From the NCBI GenBank assembly GCA_947461185.1, contig CANHJY010000025.1, positions 1-12,968 of the forward strand: a DNA stretch of 12,968 nt, in the 5' to 3' direction. Every line of letters starts with the position of its first letter. The stretch's first letter is position 1. The translations under genes were made by a program, and so were the position numbers. Source of the DNA: Flavobacteriales bacterium (GTDB lineage: Bacteria > Bacteroidota > Bacteroidia > Flavobacteriales_D > Crocinitomicaceae). This document shows positions 1-7,159 of the stretch, one piece after another. The notes beneath the pieces are model-generated. The model did no database searches. It saw only the letters and a list, made by a program, of their open reading frames with translations, and was not told the origin of the DNA.

Positions 1-387
1 ACCCAAGAAAAACAACAAATTATCATTCAGCATTCTTCAGCCATTGTAAGTAAAACATCCCAAATTGGTTTATCTTCATTAATTGCAGCCGGAACTATTG
101 TAAATGCAAATGCGCGAATAGGTGTCGGTACAATAATAAACAGTGGAGCTATTATTGAACATGACTGCATTATAGATGATTTTGTTCATGTCGGACCTGG
201 TAGCGTGCTGACGGGTAATGTAAAGATTGGTAAATTTAGTTTTATTGGGGCAAACGCAACAATCAAACAAGGTGTCAGTATAGGAAAGAATGTAATCATC
301 GGAGCGGGAAGTGTGGTTCTTTCGGACGTTCCAGATAATTGTGTTTATGTGGGAAATCCTGCGAAATATTTAAGAAATAATGAATAG
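1..387 (+). CDS. NeuD/PglD/LegH-type sugar acetyltransferase, 5'-truncated by window edge
   Basis: The frame is open from base 1 to the TAG at 385-387 and gives the last 128 residues of a left-handed beta-helix acyltransferase, seen as repeated hexapeptide-like turns (IGVGTI, IGKFSF, IGKNVI). Family members are about 200-220 residues, so the N-terminal nucleotide-sugar-binding domain lies left of the window. The motif EHDC at fragment residues 53-56 carries the His that acts as general base in PglD (His125), followed by the usual FVHVGPG and a C-terminal GNPAKYLR ending. The family transfers acetyl from acetyl-CoA to an amino or hydroxyl group of a sugar. In an NeuD role it would O-acetylate sialic acid. 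In a LegH role it would N-acetylate the 4-amino group of a GDP-linked sugar, which fits the PtmE-like gene downstream and is my preferred inference. It overlaps neuB by 8 bases, implying coupled translation. Confidence 0.88.
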   Translation, partial: TQEKQQIIIQHSSAIVSKTSQIGLSSLIAAGTIVNANARIGVGTIINSGAIIEHDCIIDDFVHVGPGSVLTGNVKIGKFSFIGANATIKQGVSIGKNVIIGAGSVVLSDVPDNCVYVGNPAKYLRNNE

Positions 388-1402
388 CACGCTGATTATT
401 GCAGAAGCTGGTGTGAACCATAATGGTGATTTAGATACCGCACTAGGACTTGTTGATGCTGCTGCTGATTCTGGCGCTGATGTAGTTAAATTTCAAACAT
501 TTAAAGCAACTCAACTCGTTTCTTCAAGCGCAAAAAAAGCGGAATATCAAATAACGAATGATCCTTCAAGTGATTCGACTCAATTGGAGATGCTTAAAAA
601 GTTGGAATTGCCTGAGGAATGGCATTTTATTCTAAAAAAAAGAGCAGAAGATAATGGGATTATCTTTAACTCTACCGGATTTGACCATTCAAGTATTACA
701 TTTTTAGACAAACTAGGTGTCTCATTTTTTAAAATACCATCAGGTGAGATAACCAATAAACCGCTAATTGAATTTATAGCGAATAAAGGCAAAGAAGTTA
801 TTCTCTCCACAGGAATGGCGACAATGGAGGAAATTAATGACGCTGTGCAAGTCTTGTTTCACGCTGGACTGAATAAAGAGCAAATTACCATTTTACATTG
901 TAATACGGAGTACCCAACCCCTATGAATGATGTCAACCTTATGGCAATGCATGCAATTTATGAAAAATTCAATATCAAGGTAGGTTATTCGGATCACACA
1001 CTTGGTATTGAAATACCTATTGCTGCAGTTGCTTTAGGAGCAAAAGTTATCGAGAAACACTTTACATTGGATCGTAAAATGGAAGGTCCTGATCATATTG
1101 CATCGCTCGAACCTCATGAGTTAAAAGCAATGGTAACTGCCATAAGAAATGTAGAACGTGCTATTAGTGGCTCTGGATTAAAGGAACCCAGTGAATCAGA
1201 AAAAAAGAATATCGATATTGCGAGAAAAAGTATTCATTATGCTAGCAATTTGAATGAGAATAGCATCATATCATTAAATGATTTGATAATGCTTCGACCT
1301 GGATCTGGTATTTCTCCCATGCAAATTGATGAAGTTGTTGGAAAATCATTGGTTAAATCTGTTCAAGTTGGTGATCAGTTATCATGGGAGGATTTAAAAT
1401 GA
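380..1402 (+). CDS. neuB: N-acetylneuraminate / legionaminate synthase (NeuB/LegI)
   Basis: This 340-residue protein condenses phosphoenolpyruvate with a 2-acetamido hexose (ManNAc for sialic acid, or 2,4-diacetamido-2,4,6-trideoxymannose for legionaminic acid) to make the nine-carbon sugar in the cytoplasm. Visible NeuB landmarks are AEAGVNHNG at 8-16, KFQTF at 37-41, STGMATMEEI at 143-152, HCNTEYPTP at 173-181, YSDHT at 203-207 and EKHFTLD at 225-231. His206 and His227 match the metal-binding His pair of NeuB. The C-terminal part from about residue 280 is the SAF (antifreeze-like) domain that caps the partner active site in the dimer. Length is normal. The ATG at 380 lies inside the end of the acetyltransferase gene and the TGA at 1400-1402 overlaps the neuC start. 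The family is certain. The exact substrate (NeuB or LegI) is not readable from motifs and rests on context; pseudaminate synthase is less likely because the neighbouring epimerase is of NeuC type, not PseG. Confidence 0.95.
   Translation: MNSTLIIAEAGVNHNGDLDTALGLVDAAADSGADVVKFQTFKATQLVSSSAKKAEYQITNDPSSDSTQLEMLKKLELPEEWHFILKKRAEDNGIIFNSTGFDHSSITFLDKLGVSFFKIPSGEITNKPLIEFIANKGKEVILSTGMATMEEINDAVQVLFHAGLNKEQITILHCNTEYPTPMNDVNLMAMHAIYEKFNIKVGYSDHTLGIEIPIAAVALGAKVIEKHFTLDRKMEGPDHIASLEPHELKAMVTAIRNVERAISGSGLKEPSESEKKNIDIARKSIHYASNLNENSIISLNDLIMLRPGSGISPMQIDEVVGKSLVKSVQVGDQLSWEDLK
1386..1391 (+). promoter_or_regulatory. Shine-Dalgarno sequence deciding the neuC start
   Basis: GGGAGG lies 7 bases before the ATG at 1399, while the in-frame upstream ATG at 1384 sits directly in front of it and has no site of its own. 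This supports starting neuC at 1399, which also gives the usual MKIAVLTSSRADYG beginning. A strong site is notable because the other genes of this operon show none, in keeping with Bacteroidota habits. Confidence 0.7.
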
Positions 1403-2499
1403 AAATAGCGGTTTTAACAAGTTCAAGAGCAGATTATGGTATTTATTTGCCATTGTTAAAAAGGATGCAAGAAGATTCAAGTATTCATTTTGATTTAATC
1501 GTTTTTGGCAGTCATTGCGCTGATAGATTGGGTGCTACTGTTCAGCAAATTAAGGAAGATGGTTTTCAGCCTTTTATTGAAATAAATAATTTACTAGATG
1601 GAGACTCGCCCTTGGATATATCGAGAACTTATGCGCTAACAGTTCAATACTTTGCTGAGTTTTGGAATGTGAATTCCGATTATGATTGGATTCTCGCATT
1701 AGGTGATCGTTTTGAAATGGCAGCAGCCGTAAATTCAGGAATCCCTTTTGGACTTAATTTCGCACACATACATGCTGGTGAAACAACGCTTGGCGCAATA
1801 GATAATATTTATCGTCATCAAATTACATTGGCTTCAAAACTTCATTTTGTTAGTACTGAAAAAAATGCAGAAAAAGTTAAGTCAATAATGGGCGACGATA
1901 ACACCGTTGAGGTCGTTGGAGCTTTGGGTTTGGAACATATTGAGGCTATCCAACTCCTAAGTATCGAACAGTTTGAAGAAATATGGCAAGTGGATTTAAA
2001 CGTTCCAACTGTTTTAATGACAGTTCATCCAGAAACCATGAACATAGCAGGTAACGAGAACAATATAATTCAACTTGGTGAAGCAATTAAGGAAATCGTT
2101 AAAACGCATCAAATAGTGGTTACCTTACCCAACGCTGATACTATGGGATCAGTTTATAGGAATTTTTTTATACAACTTCAACATGAATATCCTCGGCACC
2201 TATTCGCAATTGAGAATTTAGGTTCGCAATCCTATTTTACTTGTATGAAGTTCACAGATATATTAATAGGAAATACATCCAGCGGTATCATTGAAGCGGC
2301 ATCTTTTGGGAAATATGTTATAAATCTTGGAAACAGGCAATTAGGTCGAGAATCATCTTCGAATGTTGTTCATGTTGCTTTTGATGCTGCCCAGATAATT
2401 TCCAATTTCAATAGTTTAAAAGGGCAGACATACAATGGACCGAATGTTTATTTTAAAAAGGATACATCTGAAAAGATAATTCAACGTTTGAAAAAATGA
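1399..2499 (+). CDS. neuC: UDP/GDP-sugar 2-epimerase, hydrolysing (NeuC/LegG)
   Basis: A 366-residue GT-B-fold enzyme that removes the nucleotide from a nucleotide-linked 2-acetamido sugar and inverts C2, supplying the mannose-configured substrate of NeuB. NeuC uses UDP-GlcNAc; LegG uses a GDP-linked 2,4-diacetamido sugar. Landmarks: SSRADYG near residues 8-14, GDRFEM at 102-107, HIHAGE at 123-128 followed by IDNIYRHQIT, HPET at 210-213 and NTSSGIIEA at 292-300, typical nucleotide-binding and catalytic segments of the hydrolysing 2-epimerases. The start at 1399 is preferred over the ATG at 1384, which would add five residues with no family match; it forms an ATGA overlap with the neuB stop and has a good ribosome site. 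The family call is firm. Whether the donor is UDP or GDP cannot be told here, but the PtmE-like neighbour favours GDP. Confidence 0.94.
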   Translation: MKIAVLTSSRADYGIYLPLLKRMQEDSSIHFDLIVFGSHCADRLGATVQQIKEDGFQPFIEINNLLDGDSPLDISRTYALTVQYFAEFWNVNSDYDWILALGDRFEMAAAVNSGIPFGLNFAHIHAGETTLGAIDNIYRHQITLASKLHFVSTEKNAEKVKSIMGDDNTVEVVGALGLEHIEAIQLLSIEQFEEIWQVDLNVPTVLMTVHPETMNIAGNENNIIQLGEAIKEIVKTHQIVVTLPNADTMGSVYRNFFIQLQHEYPRHLFAIENLGSQSYFTCMKFTDILIGNTSSGIIEAASFGKYVINLGNRQLGRESSSNVVHVAFDAAQIISNFNSLKGQTYNGPNVYFKKDTSEKIIQRLKK

Positions 2500-2510
2500 A
2501 ATACTAGATT

Positions 2511-3554
2511 ATGATTTGGAAGCGACATTTAATTCCTTCGAAAACTTCACTTATCGAAGCCATCAAAAAACTTGATGATTTAGCTCAAGACGCCTTGTTG
2601 TTTGTTCACAATGAAAAAAACGAACTCATTGGTTCACTTACAGATGGTGATGTAAGACGTGGACTTCTTGCAGGAATTGATCTCAATGAATCTATAAATC
2701 TAGTTTGTCAGAAAAAGCCGCGTTATATTCGATTGAATGAAACTTCAATTGATAAAATCAGAACTTTTCGGGAACAGAATTTAAAAATTATTCCAGTTTT
2801 AGCAGCGGATTCTGATGAAATTGTTGATGTTATTAATTTTAGGTTAACCTTATCAAGATTGCCAATCGATGTAGTTATAATGGCAGGAGGGGAAGGACAG
2901 CGATTAAGACCTTTGACGGAACACACACCTAAGCCCTTGTTATTTGTTGGGGATAAGCCAATTATTGAATATACTATTGATAGGTTATGTCTCTTTGGGG
3001 TTAAGCATATTTGGTTGTCAGTTAATTATCTAGCAGATAAGTTTGTTCCTTTTTGTGAAAAGTTCAATCGATTAATAGACCTCAAATTGGTTAAAGAAGA
3101 TCGACCTTTGGGCACAATTGGTTCAGTCAAATTAATAAAGAACTTTCATCATGACACCATATTGGTTTGTAATTCTGATTTATTGACCAATTTAGATTAC
3201 GAAGCTTTTTATGAAGATTTTATCAATTCAGGAGCAGATTTAAGTGTTGTGACTATTCCTTATGATGTGGAGATTCCATATGCCGTAATGGAGGTTGAAG
3301 GTAATATTGTTCATGCTTTCAAGGAAAAACCAACTTATACCTATTATTCAAATGGAGGAATTTATTTGATGAAACGTGAGGTTTTGGATTTTATTCCTGA
3401 AGACGAAGTGTTTTTAGCAACCGATCTTATGAATTTGCTTATCGATAAAAATCGTAAGGTATATTCTTTTCATCACAGGGGATACTGGTTGGATATTGGG
3501 AAACATGATGATTTCCGAAAGGCTCAAGAAGATGTTAGACTCCTTAAACTTTAA
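2511..3554 (+). CDS. CBS-domain sugar-1-phosphate nucleotidyltransferase, PtmE-like
   Basis: A 347-residue two-part protein. Residues about 5-115 form a CBS pair (LIGSLTDGDVRRGLLAG in the first half), normally an adenine-nucleotide sensing module. Residues 120-345 are a nucleotidyltransferase with MAGGEGQRLRPLTEHTPKP from 124 on, EDRPLGTIGS at 196-205, NSD at 221-223 (metal-binding Asp), a GGIYLM strand and YWLDIGK at 325-331. The same architecture is found in PtmE (Cj1329) of Campylobacter, which makes GDP-glucosamine from glucosamine-1-phosphate for the legionaminic acid pathway, and there too the gene sits after neuB and neuC homologues and before the CMP-sugar synthetase. The guanylyltransferase role is inferred from this architecture and synteny; another sugar-1-phosphate or nucleotide remains possible. 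It starts 11 bases after neuC with no clear Shine-Dalgarno sequence and ends 2 bases before neuA. Confidence 0.9.
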   Translation: MIWKRHLIPSKTSLIEAIKKLDDLAQDALLFVHNEKNELIGSLTDGDVRRGLLAGIDLNESINLVCQKKPRYIRLNETSIDKIRTFREQNLKIIPVLAADSDEIVDVINFRLTLSRLPIDVVIMAGGEGQRLRPLTEHTPKPLLFVGDKPIIEYTIDRLCLFGVKHIWLSVNYLADKFVPFCEKFNRLIDLKLVKEDRPLGTIGSVKLIKNFHHDTILVCNSDLLTNLDYEAFYEDFINSGADLSVVTIPYDVEIPYAVMEVEGNIVHAFKEKPTYTYYSNGGIYLMKREVLDFIPEDEVFLATDLMNLLIDKNRKVYSFHHRGYWLDIGKHDDFRKAQEDVRLLKL

Positions 3555-3556
3555 GT

Positions 3557-4252
3557 ATGAATCTTGCTGAAATACTTGTTGTTATACCTGCGCGTAAAGG
3601 TTCCAAAGGGATTCCCGGAAAAAATAAAAAGCAGTTAAATGGTAAACCGCTTATAGCATACACGCTTGAAGCAGCGCTTCAAATTTTTAAAAAGGAGCAA
3701 ATTTGTATTTCCACTGATGATCTGGAAATTATAAATATTGCTGAAAACTACGGAATTCATGTTCCTTTTGTGCGTCCAGAAGAGTTGGCAACAGATGCCG
3801 CGAGTATGCAAGATGTATTAATACATGCATGTCATTTTTTCACTGAAAAAAAGATTGCTTACAAATATATTTTATTGCTACAGGTTACTTCACCATTCCG
3901 CAATGCAAATCATATAAAAGAGGCTATAGAATTGTTTGGGGAAAATAGCCAAATGCTCGTGTCAGTTGTAGCATCAAAAGCCAATCCATACTTTAACCTC
4001 ATGGAGGAAAATGAAAATGGATGGTTGATAAAAAGTAAATCTGGACATTTTGCAACCAGACAAAGTTCACCTAAAGTATATGAACTTAATGGAGCAATCT
4101 ATATTATAAATGTGGGGGCATTGCTGTCGAAACAAATAAGTGAATTTGTTGCAGTTCAGAAGTATGTTATGGATAAAAAGGATTCAATTGATATTGATGA
4201 AGAAATGGACTGGGAATATGCTGAATTTATTCTTGGGAAACAGTTGAAATAA
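3557..4252 (+). CDS. neuA: CMP-nonulosonate synthetase (NeuA/LegF)
   Basis: A 231-residue cytidylyltransferase that joins CMP from CTP to the anomeric hydroxyl of a nonulosonic acid, giving the donor for glycosyltransferases. The start IPARKGSKGIPGKN (10-23) is the CTP-binding loop. STDD at 52-55, LLLQVTSPFR ending at 115, LNGAIYIIN, and IDIDEEMDW at 211-219 with Asp212 and Asp214 corresponding to the metal-binding Asp pair of NeuA complete the family signature. It is the single-domain form, lacking the C-terminal esterase-like domain of Escherichia coli NeuA, and is like the LegF/PtmB enzymes in size. The ATG follows the upstream stop by 2 bases, so it is the last gene of the operon. KdsB is excluded by the motifs and context. 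Sialic versus legionaminic substrate is not decided by sequence. Confidence 0.95.
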   Translation: MNLAEILVVIPARKGSKGIPGKNKKQLNGKPLIAYTLEAALQIFKKEQICISTDDLEIINIAENYGIHVPFVRPEELATDAASMQDVLIHACHFFTEKKIAYKYILLLQVTSPFRNANHIKEAIELFGENSQMLVSVVASKANPYFNLMEENENGWLIKSKSGHFATRQSSPKVYELNGAIYIINVGALLSKQISEFVAVQKYVMDKKDSIDIDEEMDWEYAEFILGKQLK

Positions 4253-4270
4253 TATAATTCAATGTTTTTT
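4243..4270 (+). terminator. Weak terminator-like hairpin at the convergent gene ends
   Basis: TTGAA (4244-4248) and TTCAA (4258-4262) can pair around a 9-base AT-only loop, with one extra G-T pair outside, and six T's follow at 4265-4270. The hairpin covers the neuA stop and the stop of the opposite gene. The stem is short and AT-only apart from one G-C pair, so it is a weak candidate for ending the nonulosonate operon transcript. Confidence 0.3.
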
Positions 4271-5743
4271 GGATAGCTGTTCAGTTAAGATTGCACTATT
4301 TCTAAGCTTTTGTTTCTTTTCCTTTTTAATTCGGATTAATCGTCCAAGCCTTCTAATTAACAACAAGTGAAAATCGGGACCATAAAGATTACCATTTACA
4401 AAGGCCTGAAAGGTATCTTTACGTTTAAAGAAATTGTATTTTTTCCCGAAATGCATTAAAAAATAGGCGTATTTCAATGCTCCATCTATTGGTTTTGCTG
4501 GCAAATCGTTGCTCAGTAACAGGGTAACCAATTCGTCATGCGTTTTGGGATTAAATGTACTTCCTAAATTCATATAGAAAGTCTTTCCCGCCAAAATTGA
4601 AATCTTTCCAAATGCGGCAGCCTCTATACCAACGGATGATCCGAAAGTGATGATTTTCGATGCATGAAACATGAGGTTATATGTGCTAACCGAACTATCT
4701 GCCGGAACAATAACAACATTTTTATTCTCGATGGCATATAACGTTTCTATAGATTCATTAATTATTCCTTTTAAGTTCGGATGCACGCGAACATAGAAAA
4801 CGAAATTGGAGTTGTCAATGAAGTCATCACTTATTTGTTGTATTCCAGCTACTTGATTCTTGTACAATTCGTTTTCCCATTCTTTCCCGATTGAAACAAA
4901 TTCATCTTCACTAGAAATAAAAATGGCTATGTTTTGTTTTTGATCATCCCAACATTCTGGAAGTTTATCCTTGTCCTGATCAGATGTGAAATGTCCAAAA
5001 CGACTATCCTTTCCTTGACTCCTATTTCGATAGTAATCCATTGCAATTGTGGCCTTATTTTCGTCTCCTGAATCCCAGTAGCTTTCGATAAGTTGCTCAA
5101 CGTATGCAATGGAATGCGGCATTTCATTTTCATAAACCGCATAGTGATTTCTATCGTTACTTTCTTCGATTACAAAACAATCCTTTTTTAGATGTTGACT
5201 GGCTCGAAGACCCGCACGCAAGGTTGCGAATCGAGCATTAAAAACATATACACGATCAATTTCTTTTTCAATAATACATTTTTTAATAGCCTCATATACC
5301 CAAATTGATGAGGTCCATTGTTTTTCAATTAAATCTTTATAAACCTGCAGATTTGGAGTTGGATCTCTGTATATTGATACAACAGAGGACATCACAGCCA
5401 TGCCAATATCGAATGATTCAATTTGACAATTTTTCAAATTTTCAATTGATGATAAATCCAGTTGATCAATTTTTGAATTCAATTTTTCAAATGGAAGTAC
5501 TTCTGATATTTTTAAGTTAACGGGATTTCCAACAAGACACTTAAGCGCATTTTTTTTAGTGCTTATGCATGTTTTGCATACTAAGTTTGAATGATGAGGA
5601 TTGGTCTGACAACTTGATAGTTCTCCATCACAACCAAGAAAATAAACCCTGTCTCCATTATTCAAATGCTCTTGCATCAATTCAAGATAGGGGCCGAATG
5701 TCTCCGTATTAAAATGATAGGTCGAGTAAAATAATATGTTCAT
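4259..5743 (-). CDS. Cys-rich GT-B-like surface carbohydrate biosynthesis protein; candidate CMP-sugar transferase
   Basis: A 494-residue soluble protein with no signal peptide or membrane segment. It begins with a GT-B-like MNILFYSTYHF strand, followed by a Cys cluster at 38, 45, 56, 59 and 69 (CDGELSSC, then CKTC), which I recall from capsule/LPS biosynthesis proteins of this kind, as I do an FNAR/FNGR motif (168-171 here). The C-terminal half has VRVHPN with His321-Pro322 and FGSSVGIEAAAFGK from 367, resembling the HP and SS motifs of Kdo transferases KpsC/KpsS and of several bacterial sialyltransferases, where they contact the CMP donor. The last 30 residues are very basic. Its place beside neuA makes a nonulosonate transferase a reasonable guess, but the same two motifs also occur in the NeuC fold, so donor and acceptor are unknown. 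It overlaps the upstream glycosyltransferase by 4 bases (ATGA). Confidence 0.8.
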   Translation of the reverse strand: MNILFYSTYHFNTETFGPYLELMQEHLNNGDRVYFLGCDGELSSCQTNPHHSNLVCKTCISTKKNALKCLVGNPVNLKISEVLPFEKLNSKIDQLDLSSIENLKNCQIESFDIGMAVMSSVVSIYRDPTPNLQVYKDLIEKQWTSSIWVYEAIKKCIIEKEIDRVYVFNARFATLRAGLRASQHLKKDCFVIEESNDRNHYAVYENEMPHSIAYVEQLIESYWDSGDENKATIAMDYYRNRSQGKDSRFGHFTSDQDKDKLPECWDDQKQNIAIFISSEDEFVSIGKEWENELYKNQVAGIQQISDDFIDNSNFVFYVRVHPNLKGIINESIETLYAIENKNVVIVPADSSVSTYNLMFHASKIITFGSSVGIEAAAFGKISILAGKTFYMNLGSTFNPKTHDELVTLLLSNDLPAKPIDGALKYAYFLMHFGKKYNFFKRKDTFQAFVNGNLYGPDFHLLLIRRLGRLIRIKKEKKQKLRNSAILTEQLSKKH

Positions 5744-7050
5744 TGCTTAGAATAAATAATGTCGTTTAGCGATTCGGCAACTTTTTCAGTGAGCATTTTA
5801 TTAGAAAATTCTTCAACTGAAGATGATAAATCGAAATTTTGAAATTCATGATTCAAAAGCGCATTTTCGAGATATTTTTCAATAGCATGATAATCATCAT
5901 ATTCAAAAGATATTCCTCGATGTTTACCTTCAACTAGTTGTTTTACATCTCCATCATTTGGACCAAAAACTAAAATAGGTTTTTCGGAACGCAATAACTC
6001 AAACAACTTTCCAGGAATTCTTCCTTTTGCATTGGTAGCTTTATTTATGGGAAGTATAAGCAAGTTAGAATGAGCATATAATTGCAAAACATCTTGCCTA
6101 GTAATCATTCCCATGTATTTGGTGATTGTTTTTAAATTGTTGGATTCAATGGTTTTTTGAACAGAGATATCAACTTCTCCAGCCAATTGAATTTCAATTC
6201 TTCCCTCTAAATCTGGGTACTTTTTAATAAGTTGACCTAAGGCTTCAAAAAATGAAATAGGATTTCTATCTGAACCCAATAAACCGGCATGAACGATATT
6301 AAAAACATCAGAACTTTTGGAAGATGAATTGAAACTTACAAAATCCTCTTCATCATATCCGTAATAAACAACATCCACATTTTTCGCTCCGATTTGTTCT
6401 AGGTCATGCTTCCAAGTGGGGCTTGCTATGGTAATTTTGTCTGCGATTTTGAAAACTTCCTGCTCCAAAGCCTTGTGCTTTCGGTCTGCCCTTTTTCCAA
6501 TATGAAGTTTCTCGTAATAATCAACTTGTGTCCACGGATCTTGAAAATCTGCCAGCCATGGAATCCCCATTTTTTTTGCTAATTGAAGTCCTATAACGGT
6601 GTTTGTATGTGGCGGACCATCGGTAAAAATAGCATCAACAGGGTGGCATTTTAAATAGTTTTCCAAATATTTAACTGAGGGTCTGATCCACCGATATCGC
6701 GCATCTGGTATAAAGAAATTTCCTCTAACCCACATTCCAATTGTATCAATTACTGACTTTCTCTTTGAGGAATTTGAAGTGATGTTTTGTAAAGGTTGAG
6801 TTTTTTTACGACCAGATATTTTTTTGAATAAATTGATCGGTTCAAAAATGGGAACTTTATGAATTTCCAGACCTACAGGAATATCTTTTTCATTCGTAAA
6901 ATCTAAAAATTGATAGGAAGGATTTTCTGCAGTAAAAACAATGGGTTCCCACCCAAAATCACGCAAATATTTGACAAATTTCAAACAGCGCAGTACTGTT
7001 ATCCCTCCTGATGGTGGCCAATGATATGTAATAATTAAAACCTTTTTCAC
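5740..7050 (-). CDS. Glycosyltransferase, GT4-like (GT-B fold)
   Basis: A 436-residue cytoplasmic glycosyltransferase. The N-terminal domain opens with MKKVLIITYHWPPSGGITVLRCLKF, a Gly-rich acceptor-side loop at 12-25 seen in GT4 enzymes of Bacteroidota, and holds TDGPPHTN and DFQDPW (168-173). The C-terminal donor domain has HAGLLGSDRNP, IPGKLFELLRSEKPILVFG with Glu351 in the position that usually contacts the donor sugar, and GDVKQLVEG. Donor and acceptor cannot be told. The start is GTG at 7048-7050; a stop codon lies two codons upstream in frame and no in-frame ATG precedes it, so the start is well bounded. It is the first gene of a two-gene minus-strand operon and its TGA overlaps the start of the next gene in an ATGA junction. 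It probably adds a sugar to the same glycan that the nonulosonate is destined for. Confidence 0.9.
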   Translation of the reverse strand: MKKVLIITYHWPPSGGITVLRCLKFVKYLRDFGWEPIVFTAENPSYQFLDFTNEKDIPVGLEIHKVPIFEPINLFKKISGRKKTQPLQNITSNSSKRKSVIDTIGMWVRGNFFIPDARYRWIRPSVKYLENYLKCHPVDAIFTDGPPHTNTVIGLQLAKKMGIPWLADFQDPWTQVDYYEKLHIGKRADRKHKALEQEVFKIADKITIASPTWKHDLEQIGAKNVDVVYYGYDEEDFVSFNSSSKSSDVFNIVHAGLLGSDRNPISFFEALGQLIKKYPDLEGRIEIQLAGEVDISVQKTIESNNLKTITKYMGMITRQDVLQLYAHSNLLILPINKATNAKGRIPGKLFELLRSEKPILVFGPNDGDVKQLVEGKHRGISFEYDDYHAIEKYLENALLNHEFQNFDLSSSVEEFSNKMLTEKVAESLNDIIYSKQ

Positions 7051-7090
7051 GGTTTATGCTTTTCTGTAAATATCATGTAAAGCATGCAAG

Positions 7091-7098
7091 CAAAAGTA
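7091..7098 (-). promoter_or_regulatory. Bacteroidota -7 box for the glycosyltransferase operon
   Basis: On the minus strand this reads TACTTTTG, an exact match to TAnnTTTG, ending 40 bases before the GTG at 7050. No convincing -33 TTTG/TTG is seen at the usual distance, so the call rests on the -7 box and location. Confidence 0.4.
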
Positions 7099-7139
7099 AG
7101 CAAATATTCAGTATTTAACGCTGATAACAAGGTATCGAT

Positions 7140-7147
7140 TATATTTG
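7140..7147 (+). promoter_or_regulatory. Bacteroidota -7 box for the flippase gene
   Basis: TATATTTG matches TAnnTTTG exactly and ends 12 bases before the ATG at 7160, which would give a very short leader. A -33 TTG is not recognisable around 7115-7120. With the opposing box at 7091-7098, the 109-base gap would hold two divergent promoters. Confidence 0.4.
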
Positions 7148-7159
7148 TAGCTCTAGGAT

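Noticed and set aside
1384..1398. Start of neuC at the ATG at 1384
   Set aside because: The added MGGFK has no family match, and the ATG sits on top of the ribosome site serving the ATG at 1399.
380..1402. Pseudaminic acid synthase (PseI) as identity of the NeuB protein
   Set aside because: The operon carries a NeuC-type hydrolysing 2-epimerase and a PtmE-like enzyme, not PseG/PseF-type partners. Motifs alone would not exclude it.
3557..4252. CMP-Kdo synthetase (KdsB) as identity of the cytidylyltransferase
   Set aside because: The PARKGSKGIPGKN loop and the neighbours neuB and neuC point to the NeuA/LegF branch.
7071..7104. Short CATG/GCATGC repeats in the divergent gap as an operator
   Set aside because: The repeats are too short and irregular to distinguish from chance without comparison to other genomes.
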